Assembly (NCBI GenBank): GCA_916613615.1
Contig: OU744728.1
Span: 30,883,950 to 30,947,949 of the forward strand
Length of the DNA: 64,000 bases
Source of the DNA: Steromphala cineraria
Taxonomy: Eukaryota; Mollusca; Gastropoda; Trochida; Trochidae
Direction of reading: 5' to 3'
The notes below the pieces were generated by a model. The model did no database searches, had not been told where the DNA came from, and saw only the letters and a list, made by a program, of their open reading frames with translations. Made by a program: the position numbers and the translations under genes. How positions within the stretch are numbered: position 1 is the first letter of the stretch; each line of letters starts with the position of its first letter. Positions 44,211 through 54,686 of the stretch are shown one piece after another.

Positions 44211-44442
44211 TTTCTTTTGTATGTGAACTACAGGAAACAATGCACCGGCGACATCAGTAAGAGTAGTAGGTAGGCGGTGACCATTGAGTGTGAAGAAGAC
44301 TCTGCCACGGGCAATGTTGTTGTGTTGACTGGTCTGCTCCCAGCCTATGCCGGCCACATGGCCCACCTCCAGACTGGTGTCTAGGCGAACACTGCGCCAT
44401 TGTAGAAGGCTTGCTCCCGTGTAGTGGACAGCCTTCCCACTG
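44211..44442 (-). CDS. HECTD4: HECTD4 exon 9 of window (SPRY part 2)
   Basis: Core of the SPRY-like domain: SGKAVHYTG, then VGHVAGIGWE, GRVFFTLNGHRL and ALFPVVHIQKK. 'Vaigw', 'vfFTlNG' and 'lfPvv' are the family's signature strands. The acceptor is TTGTAG, phase 2. The donor is taken as AAA|GTCAGT, phase 0, because exon 10 then opens directly with NVRVRGNFG. Confidence 0.88.
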
Positions 44443-44735
44443 CTACAACCCATGTAAACACATCCTCATGTTAGATATACAGGGTAATAGTGCTTGGATA
44501 TTGATGTTGATTTCCTGCCGAGTCATACCAAAACATGTTAAAAGATGGTAAACATTGCTTCCTTTCTGGCGCTCAGCTTCATAAGGATAGAATATTGTAT
44601 TCGACATTGTATCATGGACAATAAAGAATTAGGAGATAACATAGTGTGTTTGTAAATCAGTGGAATGTAACAGAATTATTAGAGCTCCTAATTTAATTTA
44701 ATTTTGTCAAATGTATTATTATTATTATAAATGAT

Positions 44736-45794
44736 TACCGTATATTTCAATGTATAAGGCGAGTTTTTTATGCCAGAAATTAGGGGGTCGCCCAATACAC
44801 AAGGTCAAAAACTAGAGGCCAAGTGATGGGTATCTGCCAACCCAACAAGTCAAGCGAGTCGATGTTTACACCGGATGTCCATTACACAATCATCGATGTC
44901 ATCTCAAATTTAATCTTGTAAAATAAAATACCTTTGTCTTATTGTTATTTTTAAATGAAAATATAGAGAGAAATATGAATGAAAATTCAAAATAACTTAT
45001 CAATCAAAATTATCCATGTACCGGACCAAAGGAAATATTCAACACGTGTTTGCTTGCCGATAACATGTTCTGTTAGTGTCGGTGTCATACGAGATAGAAC
45101 CTCGTGATGAAATAACTTGACATAATTAAAGATAAAAATAAATTTATAATGATTAATTGACATTGTTTTGATGACTGATATTGTGACTTTATTTTTCTCT
45201 ATGGATATATTTAACAAAACTTATGCTGCCCAAATTATTTTATCAATTATGAAGGCGATGTATAACTCAGTTTTTACTAGGCAGCAATTATTCTTTACAC
45301 CGGTTAGGCCTTTTCAATATGCAATTTGTGTTAGATTTTCTGATTGGTGCACTATTACAACTTCCGTTCTTTTAACCAGTGAAAAGGCTTGATACAAATA
45401 TAGCATTACCAGTACGTTGACTGAACGTTTGTTTAGATTTCTGAATGAGAATGATGAAAACGAAACATGACACAGTAATGGGAGTTTGTTGATTGTAGCC
45501 TTGCTTGTTATCAGAAGCAAATGATAAATCATTGAATAAAATAACAAACACCGTAAGTAATTTATTTATTTTTTAATTACACATGACATTTCACTTAAAA
45601 ATTACCGACCTAAATTTACCCTTACGCAATCTTGTAAACAAGTTGTCTGTCATGTCGACTGTTTCAGCAACCTGCTAGAAGGGGGGGGGGGGTCGCCTTA
45701 TTAATGAGATATATGATTTTGGCAGCAATTTGGGGGGCTGAGAAAGGGGGTCGCCCTATGTACGAGGTCGCCATATACATTGTAATATACGGTA
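44736..45794. mobile_element. TA-bounded transposon, copy B
   Basis: Flanked by TA, with ends CCGTATATTTCAATGTATAAG and (other strand) CCGTATATTACAATGTATAT. Nearly identical to copy A at 5,553-6,553 except for a 50-base insertion near 45,256-45,305. Its right end is 17 bases from the 5' splice site of HECTD4 exon 8, yet the donor GTATGT is intact. Confidence 0.82.
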
Positions 45795-45811
45795 TGATTA
45801 TCACTACATAC

Positions 45812-45960
45812 TTGTGGACCAGCACTGAGCCCACGGGCTGTGTCCACGCACCATCCTTCTTCTCTGCAGCAGGGGCAAACCCAAACGATAGCACCGGGCC
45901 ACTCTCACCTTGAACGTCCCCAAAAGAACACAACTCTATCTCCCAGTAAAAGGAGGGAGC
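45812..45960 (-). CDS. HECTD4: HECTD4 exon 8 of window (SPRY part 1)
   Basis: First part of a SPRY/concanavalin-like domain, normally a protein-interaction fold. It encodes APSFYWEIELCSFGD and VLSFGFAP, where FYWEIE is the typical opening strand. It ends CACAA|GTATGT with two bases left over, which exon 9 completes as Asn. The right end of a TA-bounded transposon (44,736-45,794) lies only 17 bases beyond the donor. Confidence 0.85.
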
Positions 45961-46740
45961 CTAGAAGAAAACAATATTGATGAAATGATTCCATACAACT
46001 GTGTTAAATAGTTAATGTCAGTCCTTTTGCTTGATAACCTGCAGCTAGAATTTTTAGTAGGTCCTTTACATAAACAATGACACACTTTCTCAAAATTTGT
46101 TTTTGGTACTACCCGTAAATTTGTACATGGTCACGAAATGTTTTTCAGCTGTGACATAGCTTAAATGTCCTTTGCAACATCTACAGTGTTGTTGGGTCAG
46201 GTCATGGATGACGGTGTTGCCACAAAGATGCAGAAATACAGAAAATACAGACTTTGCATATCTTATCATGCAGTGTGGGAATGAGACAAGGAATTGTGGG
46301 AAATAAAGGGTATCCTAGATGTGCTTATTGGTTATTACCCTCTTAGTGTGATATTTCCAGTTACAGGCGGTAAATTTTCAAAATATGGAATATAGTCCCT
46401 CTTGAAAACAGTTTGCATTGATTTGAGTAAAGATTTTGTCTTATGAATTGCCAAAGTTGAATTCCATTTGTTATGCAACAGGATATATTCCATATTTACA
46501 CATTTATCAACAAGATAATGACTTCATCACAATCACATACAAATTATGGATTTCTTGTAGTTTGAACAAATCAACACCAAACTAAAACTGAAAAGCAAAT
46601 GATTAAGTATCAATTTGTAACATTAGAATTAAAATATGTTACAGAATGGAAACAAAGGGCTTATTTAAGTTTGCTTTCAGAACCACCAGATATAAAAAGT
46701 TATGCCTCAGTGGCCATGTATTTCACAGTATATATCATGA
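45961..46740. other. HECTD4 intron, nothing recognised
   Basis: AT-rich intron without a visible repeat family or exon. Confidence 0.45.
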
Positions 46741-46744
46741 AATA

Positions 46745-47460
46745 TAGAGCCATGGGCTCTGCAGCTTATCAGACTTTTGATGAAACCAGGTTGTTAAGGT
46801 TTTGACTCCTGTGACCCCATTTGGGGTCATGGGGTCATGAAATCTATCATTCCAATCCCCATTGGCCCAGGAGTCTACACAAAAATTTTCAGCTTTCTAG
46901 ACCTTTTGGAACTGAAGAAGAAGATGAAAATAGGTTTTTAAGGTTTTGACCCCTGTGACCCCATTTGGTGTCAAGGAGTCACCAAACCTAAAATTTAGAA
47001 TCCTCATTAGCCAAGGAGTCTACACACAACTTTTCAGCTCTCTATAACTTTTTGACCTGGAGGAGAAGATAAAAATTGGTTTTTAAGGTTTTGACGCCCG
47101 TGACCCCATTTGGGGTCATGGGGTCACAAAATCTACAATTTAGAATCCCCATTGCCAAAGGAGTTTACACACATCTCACTAGTCAAGGAGTTCATATACA
47201 AGGTTTCAGCTCTCTAGACCTTATTGAACTGGAGAAGAAGATGAAAATAGGTTTTAAAGGTTTTGACCCCTGTGATCATGGGGTCACGAAATCTACAATT
47301 TAGAATCCCCATTTGCCAAGGAGTCTGCACATCAAATTTCAGCTCTCTAGAGTCATTGGTTCTGGAGAAGAAGTCGAAAAAGTTAAAAGTTTATGGATGG
47401 AATGATGGACTCATGGACGGAAGCCATGCCATCGGGTCTTTCAGAGCTGATGAGCTAAAA
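46745..47460. repeat. Tandem-core element, four units
   Basis: Head hairpin AGAGCCATGGGCTCT. Four units follow with TTAAGGTTTTGACCCCTGTG, ACCCCATTTGGGGTCATGGG and TTTCAGCTCTCTAGACC. The tail is GATGGACTCATGGACGGAAG and GAGCTGATGAGCT. Same class as 11,690-12,530. Confidence 0.75.
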
Positions 47461-48118
47461 AGTACACTGACTGGGTTTTGGCTAATATTAAACAGTTTGT
47501 AAATGAATTATTTTAATGTGTTCCAAATTTCATAAGATACGTTAAATATTTTACAAATATGGTTGATAAATAGTTGGCTAATTTTTTTTGGCTTGGAGGT
47601 AAAGATCATATAACTTTCCATGTAAAACAATCACAAGAAAACATAGAGCCATTGAGCCATAGAGCTGAGTCATTAGAGCTAATCAATATTTCATGACTCA
47701 TAATTTTTCATGTTTGCTGAAGAGACTGCAGAAATATCAATTATCAAGGGCGTGACTGTTTTTAAGCCACAGAGTCTCAAGTCTTCCATTGCCAATAAAT
47801 CTGAACAAAGGAATTTAGAATTCTGGAGCCTTTTGTTCTGGAAGGTGACAAAAATAGGCTTTAATTAAGGCATGGCCCTCGTGCCCTCATCATGGACAAC
47901 ATGCAGGTTCATCAAATCTACTATTTGGATACCTTAATCGCTCTGGTACCTGTACACAAAGAGTCTAGCCTTCTTGGGCCTATAGATTGATCGAAAACTA
48001 AAATAGGTGTTTACTAAAATAGGTCAATGTGGTTCCCCCCTGAACAGCCACAGGGTCATCAAATGTGCATTTTAGAACGTGACCAACCCTTAATTCAGCT
48101 ACCAAAACCTACATTTAA
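47461..48118. other. HECTD4 intron with old repeat pieces
   Basis: Starts as plain AT-rich intron. From 47,643 there is a decayed head (AGAGCCATTGAGCC) and poorly conserved units of the same class. Confidence 0.4.
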
Positions 48119-48440
48119 TATTGTCCATTATAGGATCCAAAGGTTCACCAAGCCCTTTTTAGGGGCCATAGTGTCACCAAAACTGTAAATTATAATCCTC
48201 ACTAGTCAAGGAGACTGTACATAAGATTTCAGCTTTCTAGGCCTTATGCTTCTGGGGAAGAAGATAAAAAAGGTTTTTAAATTGTGACCCCTGTGGCCCT
48301 TATTAGGGGCCACATGACGAGCAAACCTACAAATCATTATTCCCAAAGTTTCAGCTTTCAGCCTTATGCTTTTGGAGAAGAACATGAAAATAGGTTTTAA
48401 GAACGTAGTTTTATTAGGGGTCACAGTTACAAATAAGTTA
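48119..48440. repeat. CACTAGTCAAGGAG-family fragment
   Basis: Two units with CACTAGTCAAGGAGACTGTA, TTTCTAGGCCTTATGCTTCT and CCCTTATTAGGGGCCACA. No tail is visible. Confidence 0.7.
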
Positions 48441-49098
48441 CAGTACATGATCATAACATAACTAAGTTAAATCATGTCACTGAGTGTAACGTTTTTGTCA
48501 TTTTAAAATTTTATAATTTGATGCAGAAGAGCATACTCTTGGTAAATAAGAACAAGAAGAAGAATAGAAGCCATTCAACGGTGCAATGAATATGAAAACT
48601 ACAGCATTAAAATGAATTGTAAGTTAGTCTAATCATTAATCATATGTAAATGTTCTTATATCCCATCCCTACATATTTTGTAACCTTTCTTCATAAATTC
48701 ACAAAAAAAATTGAATGGCGGACCTGATGTCAAAAGACAGTCAATGTCTATCATTGTTTATTACATGAACAAAAATCTTTGTTTCTCTAATTAAAAGGTA
48801 ACTAAAAGTCTAGGAAACTCTAGTAAGGAAGACAAGAGAGAATACTTCCTTGAGGAATTAATGAGGAGATGGTAGATCTTGTCACTGTTGTACTGGGTTC
48901 ATTTATGTTTCCAAACCAATAGCAGATTTGACTGACAGTATATTTCATGGGAATACAAATTTCAAGACCAGGATTTTCAAAGGCTATTTGATTGTTATAT
49001 CAAAATCTTATGATTTACCAAAGTTGATTATTACTTAGTGTCACAGTATTCTGATCCCTGTGATCCAATACATTATACTAACAAAAAGTATTATATAC
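48441..49098. other. HECTD4 intron, nothing recognised
   Basis: AT-rich intron immediately downstream of exon 7. Confidence 0.45.
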
Positions 49099-49260
49099 CT
49101 GCTGTGGAATTGCTTGGTTAGCGTAGATGAAGACACCTCGTGGCAGTGACGACCCAGCACTGGGATCACCTAGGAAAGTAACAGTGCTGAGCCCTTGTGA
49201 AAAGAGACAGGCTCTCACTGGAGGGTAAGCACGGTTTGGCTCCCATAGCATCTGTCGGTT
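49099..49260 (-). CDS. HECTD4: HECTD4 exon 7 of window
   Basis: 54 codons, phase 0 at both ends, between TTTTCCAG and CAG|GTATAT. Encodes NRQMLWEPNRAYPPV, a GLSTVTFLGDPSAG segment and GVFIYANQAIPQQ. It leads into the SPRY-like domain whose first part (APSFYWEIELCSFGD) is exon 8. Confidence 0.84.
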
Positions 49261-49317
49261 CTGGAAAAATTAACATCCATCAATGTATGTCTTTTGTGAC
49301 TTGTGTTTGTAGTAAAT

Positions 49318-50095
49318 GAAAGGAGTTTAGGTGCATGGTGGTCATAGTGTGTAAAACTTCCTGAGACAGGTTATAGTGCATGGTGGTCATAGTGTGTAAA
49401 ACTTCCTGAGACAGGTTATAGTGCATGGTGGTCATAGTGTGTAAAACTTCCTGAGTTAGGTTATAGTGCATGGTGGTCATAGTGTGTAAAACTTCCTGAG
49501 ACAGGTTATAGTGCATGGTGGTCATAGTGTGTAAAACTTCCTGAGACAGGTTATAGTGCATGGTGGTCATAGTGTGTAAAACTTCCTGAGTTAGGTTATA
49601 GTGCATGGTGGTCACAGTGTGTAAAACTTCCTGAGACAGGTTATAGTGCATGGTGGTCATAGTGTGTAAAACTTCCTGAGACAGGTTATAGTGCATGGTG
49701 GTCATAGTGTGTAAAACTTCCTGAGACAGGTTATAGTGCATGGTGGTCATAGTGTGTAAAACTTCCTGAGACAGGTTATAGTGCATGGTGGTCATAGTGT
49801 GTAAAACTTCCTGAGACAGGTTATAGTGCATGGTGGTCATAGTGTGTAAAACTTCCTGAGACAGGTTATAGTGCATGGTGGTCATAGTGTGTAAAACTTC
49901 CTGAGTTAGGTTATAGTGCATGGTGGTAAAAGTGAGTAAAAGTCACTGAAACAGGTTATAGTGCATGGTGGTCATAGTGTGTAAAACTTCCTGAGTTAGG
50001 TTATAGTGCATGGTGGTCATAGTGTGTAAAACTTCCTGAGACAGGTTATAGTGCATGGTGGTAAAAGTGTGTAAAAGTCACTGATAGGAGTTATG
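49318..50095. repeat. 45-bp minisatellite, about 17 copies
   Basis: Units of GTGCATGGTGGTCATAGTGT, GTAAAACTTCCTGAG and ACAGGTTATA, with a regular ACA/TTA variant at one site. Because 45 is a multiple of three and the unit has no stop in one minus frame, it yields a 213-codon open frame of a 15-residue repeat. It ends about 15 bases from the donor of HECTD4 exon 6. Confidence 0.95.
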
Positions 50096-50109
50096 GTGCC
50101 CATACATAC

Positions 50110-50502
50110 TGCTCTGTTCTCGGCTTCACTGGGAGGAGGAGGGGGCTTGACACAATCCCTGTATAACATGCGCAGACGCTCACACTGCATGGACACCACA
50201 CTTAGTCGCTTCCCTGCACTGCAGTCCTTTGCCAAGGACTTGAGAATATCTACAGCAGGTTCACATGTCTCAATGAACTTCTTGGCAAAGTTAATATCTT
50301 GTAAGTAGAGGGACAGGATGGTGCATGCTCTGGTCTGGATCTCTGCCACAACCCTACAGATCTGGTTGGGCAGGCTGTTACCATCCCCTACGACAGGCAG
50401 GCTTAGGTTAGGGAGCGGTCCCTGGACTTGACAAGGAAGCAGGATATCCCTGATCGCTCTCAACACTGTGTCCCACATCTCTGGCTGGGGACTTAAGAAC
50501 AT
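50110..50502 (-). CDS. HECTD4: HECTD4 exon 6 of window
   Basis: 131 codons, phase 0 at both ends, from the acceptor GTTTGCAG to the donor GCA|GTATGT. Encodes MFLSPQPEMWDTVLRAIRD, ILSLYLQDINFAKKFIE and a proline run PPPPPSEAENRA near the end. It looks all-helical (armadillo-like), as in the N-terminal half of the protein. The first residue is Met, but it follows an acceptor and need not be a start. The donor sits directly beside the 45-bp minisatellite at 49,318-50,090. Confidence 0.86.
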
Positions 50503-50876
50503 CTGCAAACATTACGAAGCAGTTGTACAAATACATACCAGAAATATGAAAGACGATGTCCATATACAAAATGCTGATAAATTGACACATCTCTTCTAGT
50601 AACCCTTATCAGTCATTTCAATTCTTGGTTGATACATAAAAGTTAGTAGAGATATATGATGAATTGATATCTAACTCTGCATCTCTCTTTTGTTCTATGG
50701 AAATAAACTTTGCTGTCAGCAAACAATCTCTTTGCTTAATTCTTGTAATATTTAACCTCCAAATACTGTTTTAAAAGTTGGCAATATGAGGAAAACAAGG
50801 ACATTCTATGGATAAAAAGTCGAAATGCACAAAGTTTACAGACGGATGGAAAATGTTTAGCAAATCTTGTTACATT
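50503..50876. other. HECTD4 intron 5-6 segment
   Basis: Plain AT-rich intron upstream of exon 6's acceptor. No feature seen. Confidence 0.4.
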
Positions 50877-51189
50877 TTGACATTTAATATTGTATCAAAA
50901 ATATGTTGCTATGAAATTATCACTTATCATTGTTATTATATTATATGATTTAATATTTTATACATCGTTTTCAAATCAAATTGCTGATTGGTTGACTTCC
51001 TTGGCCAATGAAAAGGCTTGTAACAAATATCTCTCTTCCTGCAAACACATACAGCTTGTTGACTGAACGCAGTGATTTGGAAAGGCAGGGGCCATGGGTC
51101 ATTTTGCATATTGGATGACATAAGACATGAGATGGTTGAGAAAGGGGTCAGCTTATAGGCGGCAAAGTTATACCCGGTCGTATACGGTA
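50877..51189. mobile_element. TA-bounded transposon fragment, copy D
   Basis: Matches the right part of copy C (GACATTTAATATTGTATC, ATACATCGTTTTCAAATC, CCAATGAAAAGGCTTGTAAC) and ends GTATACGGTA. The left half is missing. It lies about 50 bases from the donor of exon 5. Confidence 0.72.
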
Positions 51190-51241
51190 AGTCCAAGAAG
51201 TCGTGCTTTTTCCCTGACAAGTAGGATGCCATTGTGCTTAC

Positions 51242-51409
51242 CTTGTTTCTGATGGGCCTCAGTCTGGTGAGTGGTACTTCTATGACATGGCTGTATCTGG
51301 GTGTGGGGGTATCCTCTGTATGGGGCTGGAGCTGGACTGTTGCCATCTCGGTGCGAGTAACCACACTGATCACATGTCCAACTGTCCTGTCCACTCCCTC
51401 ACCAGTAAC
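51242..51409 (-). CDS. HECTD4: HECTD4 exon 5 of window
   Basis: 56 codons, phase 0 at both ends, between TTGCAG and AAG|GTAAGC. Encodes VTGEGVDRTVGHVISVV and EVPLTRLRPIRNK, a beta-rich module continuing from exon 4. A truncated TA-bounded transposon ends about 50 bases downstream of the donor (50,877-51,189). Confidence 0.84.
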
Positions 51410-52066
51410 CTGCAACAGCCAAACACTCAAAACAGCTGCTCATCACGCCATGTCAATAACGTATGACATTGACATACCATATTTCCTTAATTAAAAGCAG
51501 AGTGTTTATTTCTTCAAATGGTCTACGCCATAAGCGTCTATTTGAGGCGGGCTAGCTATTTCGTAATATGGCTGGAAGTTACAGGCGACTATTTTAAACA
51601 AACCTTTAAGCCGGGCATACCGTACCAATTACCATATGTTGTAATTAATGTATTGGATAGCTGTAAGGTAATGTTTAAATGTAAGGTGAACTTCAGCAAG
51701 CTTAAATGTACATGTAGAAAATCTACAGTTGTATCTCCAAAGTTTGTTATGTACTTCTTAATTTCAATGCTAGGTGACTAGGTACAGTCAAGGAGAGTCA
51801 TAATAAAACAACTTGAAAAACATACATCTTAACTAGTATCCACAAACTTGTTTAGTAAAAGCTATTACCATATAAGCATAAATGCAGACATGCCACATTT
51901 GACATGATCTAACCAGGTAGATATAACTACAGACCTTTGCCTGTCATATTTGGATAGTATTATTATCTTCATAGACTTCCATGTTAAATCTTGCAAGTTT
52001 AAAACACATGTATAGAGTAAATAAAGCAAACATGACAAAGAGTAAAAAAGTTGAACATTAATTTAC
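51410..52066. other. HECTD4 intron 4-5
   Basis: AT-rich. The open frame at 51,518-51,781 on the plus strand has no family resemblance and is taken as chance. Confidence 0.45.
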
Positions 52067-52237
52067 CTCGACATGGCATCCTGGCTTTATGGTTTCTTCA
52101 AAGCCTCCAAGCGCACACAGTGCTGCATTAGCTAACTTGGCTGTAGACATTAGGGCTCTGTAATGACCAGAAGAACTCCCCAGTCCTTCCAAAGAGTTCA
52201 ATAGAAATGGCAGCCCAGACAATACATTGGCCAAGAC
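52067..52237 (-). CDS. HECTD4: HECTD4 exon 4 of window
   Basis: 57 codons, phase 0 at both ends, between the acceptor TTTCCTAG and the donor GAG|GTAAAT. Encodes VLANVLSGLPFLLNSLEG and AALCALGGFEETIKPG, a helical repeat followed by the start of a small beta module (GCHVEV) that runs on into exon 5. The exon is intact and shows no repeat expansion. Confidence 0.85.
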
Positions 52238-52329
52238 CTAGGAAATCAAAAACTACTCTGAATGAATATGCTAAACATGGTAAATAAATGGATCACTGGG
52301 AAAGAAACACCAGCTCACACCATTTACAG

Positions 52330-53547
52330 CTTATGCTCACGTGTGGGCTATGGAGGACAAGGTCGAGTGACTTACCCTATATATATATATATATATGCCA
52401 CTTGTGCCCAGTTGTAGTCGGTTGAGTGACTTACCCTGTATGCCACTTGGTGTAGGCAGTGAAGGACAGGATCAATCACTTACCCTGTATGCAGCTTGTG
52501 CCCAGGTGTAGGTGGTGGAGGACACGACCAATGACTTACCCTGTATGCAGCTTGTGCCAAAGTGTAGGTGGTGGAGGACACGACCAATGACTTACCCTGT
52601 ATGCAGCTTGTGCCAAAGTGTAGGTGGTGGAGGACACGACCAATGACTTACCCTGTATGCAGCTTGTGCCAAAGTGTAGGTGGTGGAGGACACGACCAAT
52701 GACTTACCCTGTATGCAGCTTGTGCCAAAGTGTAGGTGGTGGAGGACACGACCAATGACTTACCCTGTATGCAGCTTGTGCCCAGATGTAGGTGGTGGAG
52801 GACACGACCAATGACTTACCCTGTATGCAGCTTGTGCCAAAGTGTAGGCAATGAAGGACAGGACCAATCACTTACCCTGTATGCAGCTTGTGCCAAAGTG
52901 TAGGCAATGAAGGACAGGACCAATCACTTACCCTGTATGCAGCTTGTGCCAAAGTGTAGGCAATGAAGGACAGGACCAATCACTTACCCTGTATGCAGCT
53001 TGTGCCAAAGTGTAGGCAATGAAGGACAGGACCAATCACTTACCCTGTATGCAGCTTGTGCCAAAGTGTAGGCAATGAAGGACAGGACCAATCACTTACC
53101 CTGTATGCAGCTTGTGCCCAGGTGTAGGTGGTGGAGGACAGGACCAATGACTTACCCTGTATGCAGCTTGTGCCAAAGTGTAGGTGGTGGAGGACACGAC
53201 CAATGACTTACCCTGTATGCAGCTTGTGCCCAGATGTAGGTGGTGGAGGACACGACCAATGACTTACCCTGTATGCAGCTTGTGCCAAAGTGTAGGCAAT
53301 GAAGGACAGGACCAATCACTTACCCTGTATGCAGCTTGTGCCAAAGTGTAGGCAATGAAGGACAGGACCAATCACTTACCCTGTATGCAGCTTGTGCCCA
53401 GATGTAGGTGGTGGAGGACAGGACCAATGACTTACCCTGTATGCAGCTTGTGCCAAAGTGTAGGTGGTGGAGGACACGACCAATGACTTACCCTGTATGC
53501 AGCTTGTGCCAAAGTGTAGGCAATGAAGGACAGGATCAATCACTTAC
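52330..53547. repeat. 56-bp minisatellite copying a 5' splice site, about 20 units
   Basis: Each unit, on the minus strand, has about 40 bases of the end of HECTD4 exon 3 (GCACAAGCTGCATACAGG) followed by the donor GTAAGT and about ten intronic bases. Two sub-types alternate in blocks (GTAGGTGGTGGAGGACACG and GTAGGCAATGAAGGACAGG). The units at the left end are most diverged, with a TA run at 52,380. The array directly continues from the true exon 3 donor. Confidence 0.95.
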
Positions 53548-53683
53548 CCTGTATGCAGCTTGTGCCCAGGTGTGGGCGGTGGAAGACAGGGGTGAGTGCA
53601 GCAGGTTGTGCAGCAGGCTAATTGTCTCTGCCGCCATGGTGTTTGCCACCTGGCTGCTGATGAAAGGACGAACAGGGTCTGTC
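53548..53683 (-). CDS. HECTD4: HECTD4 exon 3 of window
   Basis: Starts after TTTTTGCAG and encodes 45 codons plus one base, with TDPVRPFISSQ and AAETISLLHNLLHSPL. It ends in CATACAGG|GTAAGT, phase 0. The last 40 or so exonic bases and the donor are the template of the 56-bp minisatellite that fills the start of the following intron. This copy is taken as the real one because it is the only one joined to an open upstream frame with an acceptor, and its phase fits exon 4. Confidence 0.82.
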
Positions 53684-54039
53684 CTGCAAAAATCATCAGC
53701 AATTAAACATTTGAATTAAAATGACAAAATCTGCAGGCATTCTGCAAGAGCATGAACATTTTAAATTGTCTACACTGTAAACAATTCATTTTCACAATAT
53801 ACTCTTAAACCTGATAATTGTAGAATGTTCGGAAAACCTGGCTTTGTTTTTTACTGCCATAAACCATGCACACCAATTACCCTGAAAACCTATAAACAAT
53901 GACCTTGCCATTAGCCCTGAAAATCAGTTAACCAGGTCTACACTTCTAGCTCTGTAGATCTCTTAAGAACACCCACACAACTGGACCTGTAGATTTATAA
54001 CCTAGACATCACTACCAGACATGTAGATCTGAAAGGTTA
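53684..54039. other. HECTD4 intron 2-3 segment
   Basis: Intron sequence that grades into the 35-bp minisatellite. It has diverged partial units such as GACCTGTAGATTTATAACC. Confidence 0.45.
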
Positions 54040-54500
54040 ATCATGCCAAACTACTTGCCCTGCAGAGCTGATAACCTTGCCCAAACTACTTGCCCTGCAG
54101 AGCTGATAACCTTGCCCAAACTACTGGTCCTGCAGAGCTCATAACCTTGCCCAAACAACTTGCACTGCAGAGCTTATAACCTTGCCAAAGCTACTTGCCC
54201 TGCAGAGCTTGTAACCTTGCCCAAACTACTTGCCCTTCAGAGCTGGTAACCTTGCCAAAGCTACTTGCCCTTCAGAGCTGGTAACCTTGCCCAAACAACT
54301 TGCACTGCAGAGCTTATAACCTTGCCAAAGCTACTTGCCCTGCAGAGCTTGTAACCTTGCCAAAACTACTTGCCCTTCAGAGCTGGTAACTTGCCAAAGC
54401 TACTTGCCCTTCAGAGCTGGTAACCTTGCCCAATCTACTTGCCCTGCAGAGCTGGTAACCTTGCCCAATCTACTTGCCCTGCAGAGCTGGTAACCTTGCC
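54040..54500. repeat. 35-bp minisatellite, about 13 copies
   Basis: Unit GGTAACCTTGCCCAATCTAC plus TTGCCCTGCAGAGCT, 34-36 bp, increasingly diverged away from the exon. It ends within ten bases of the donor of HECTD4 exon 2. Confidence 0.93.
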
Positions 54501-54507
54501 CACCCAC

Positions 54508-54686
54508 CTGGCCAACTGTGAGTTCCTTTCTCTGCAGATCTCTTCTGAAGCAGTCTTCTTCTTGTCTCCACCCTCTTTCTGCAAACTGGGGCACCCAGTT
54601 GACATCACCAACCCACTTTGGGCCCACTTGTATGCCTTTCTAAGTGCAGACATTGCGTCATCTGTCAGCACTTCTGCCTTGCCATG
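54508..54686 (-). CDS. HECTD4: HECTD4 exon 2 of window
   Basis: Opens after the acceptor CTTCAG in phase 0 and encodes a hydrophilic helical stretch with DDAMSALRKAYKWAQSG and a Lys/Glu-rich segment. It ends at GCCAG|GTGGGT with two bases left over, which exon 3 completes as an Arg codon. The 35-bp minisatellite at 54,040-54,500 begins within about ten bases of this donor. The frame stays open into that repeat, so a naive gene model would extend the exon too far. Confidence 0.82.

Noticed and set aside
49280..49921. 213-codon minus-strand open frame of a 15-residue repeat
   Set aside because: It is the translation of the 45-bp minisatellite in an intron, with no start context or splice support.
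53408..53719. 103-codon plus-strand frame
   Set aside because: It arises from the splice-site minisatellite and the antisense of exon 3.
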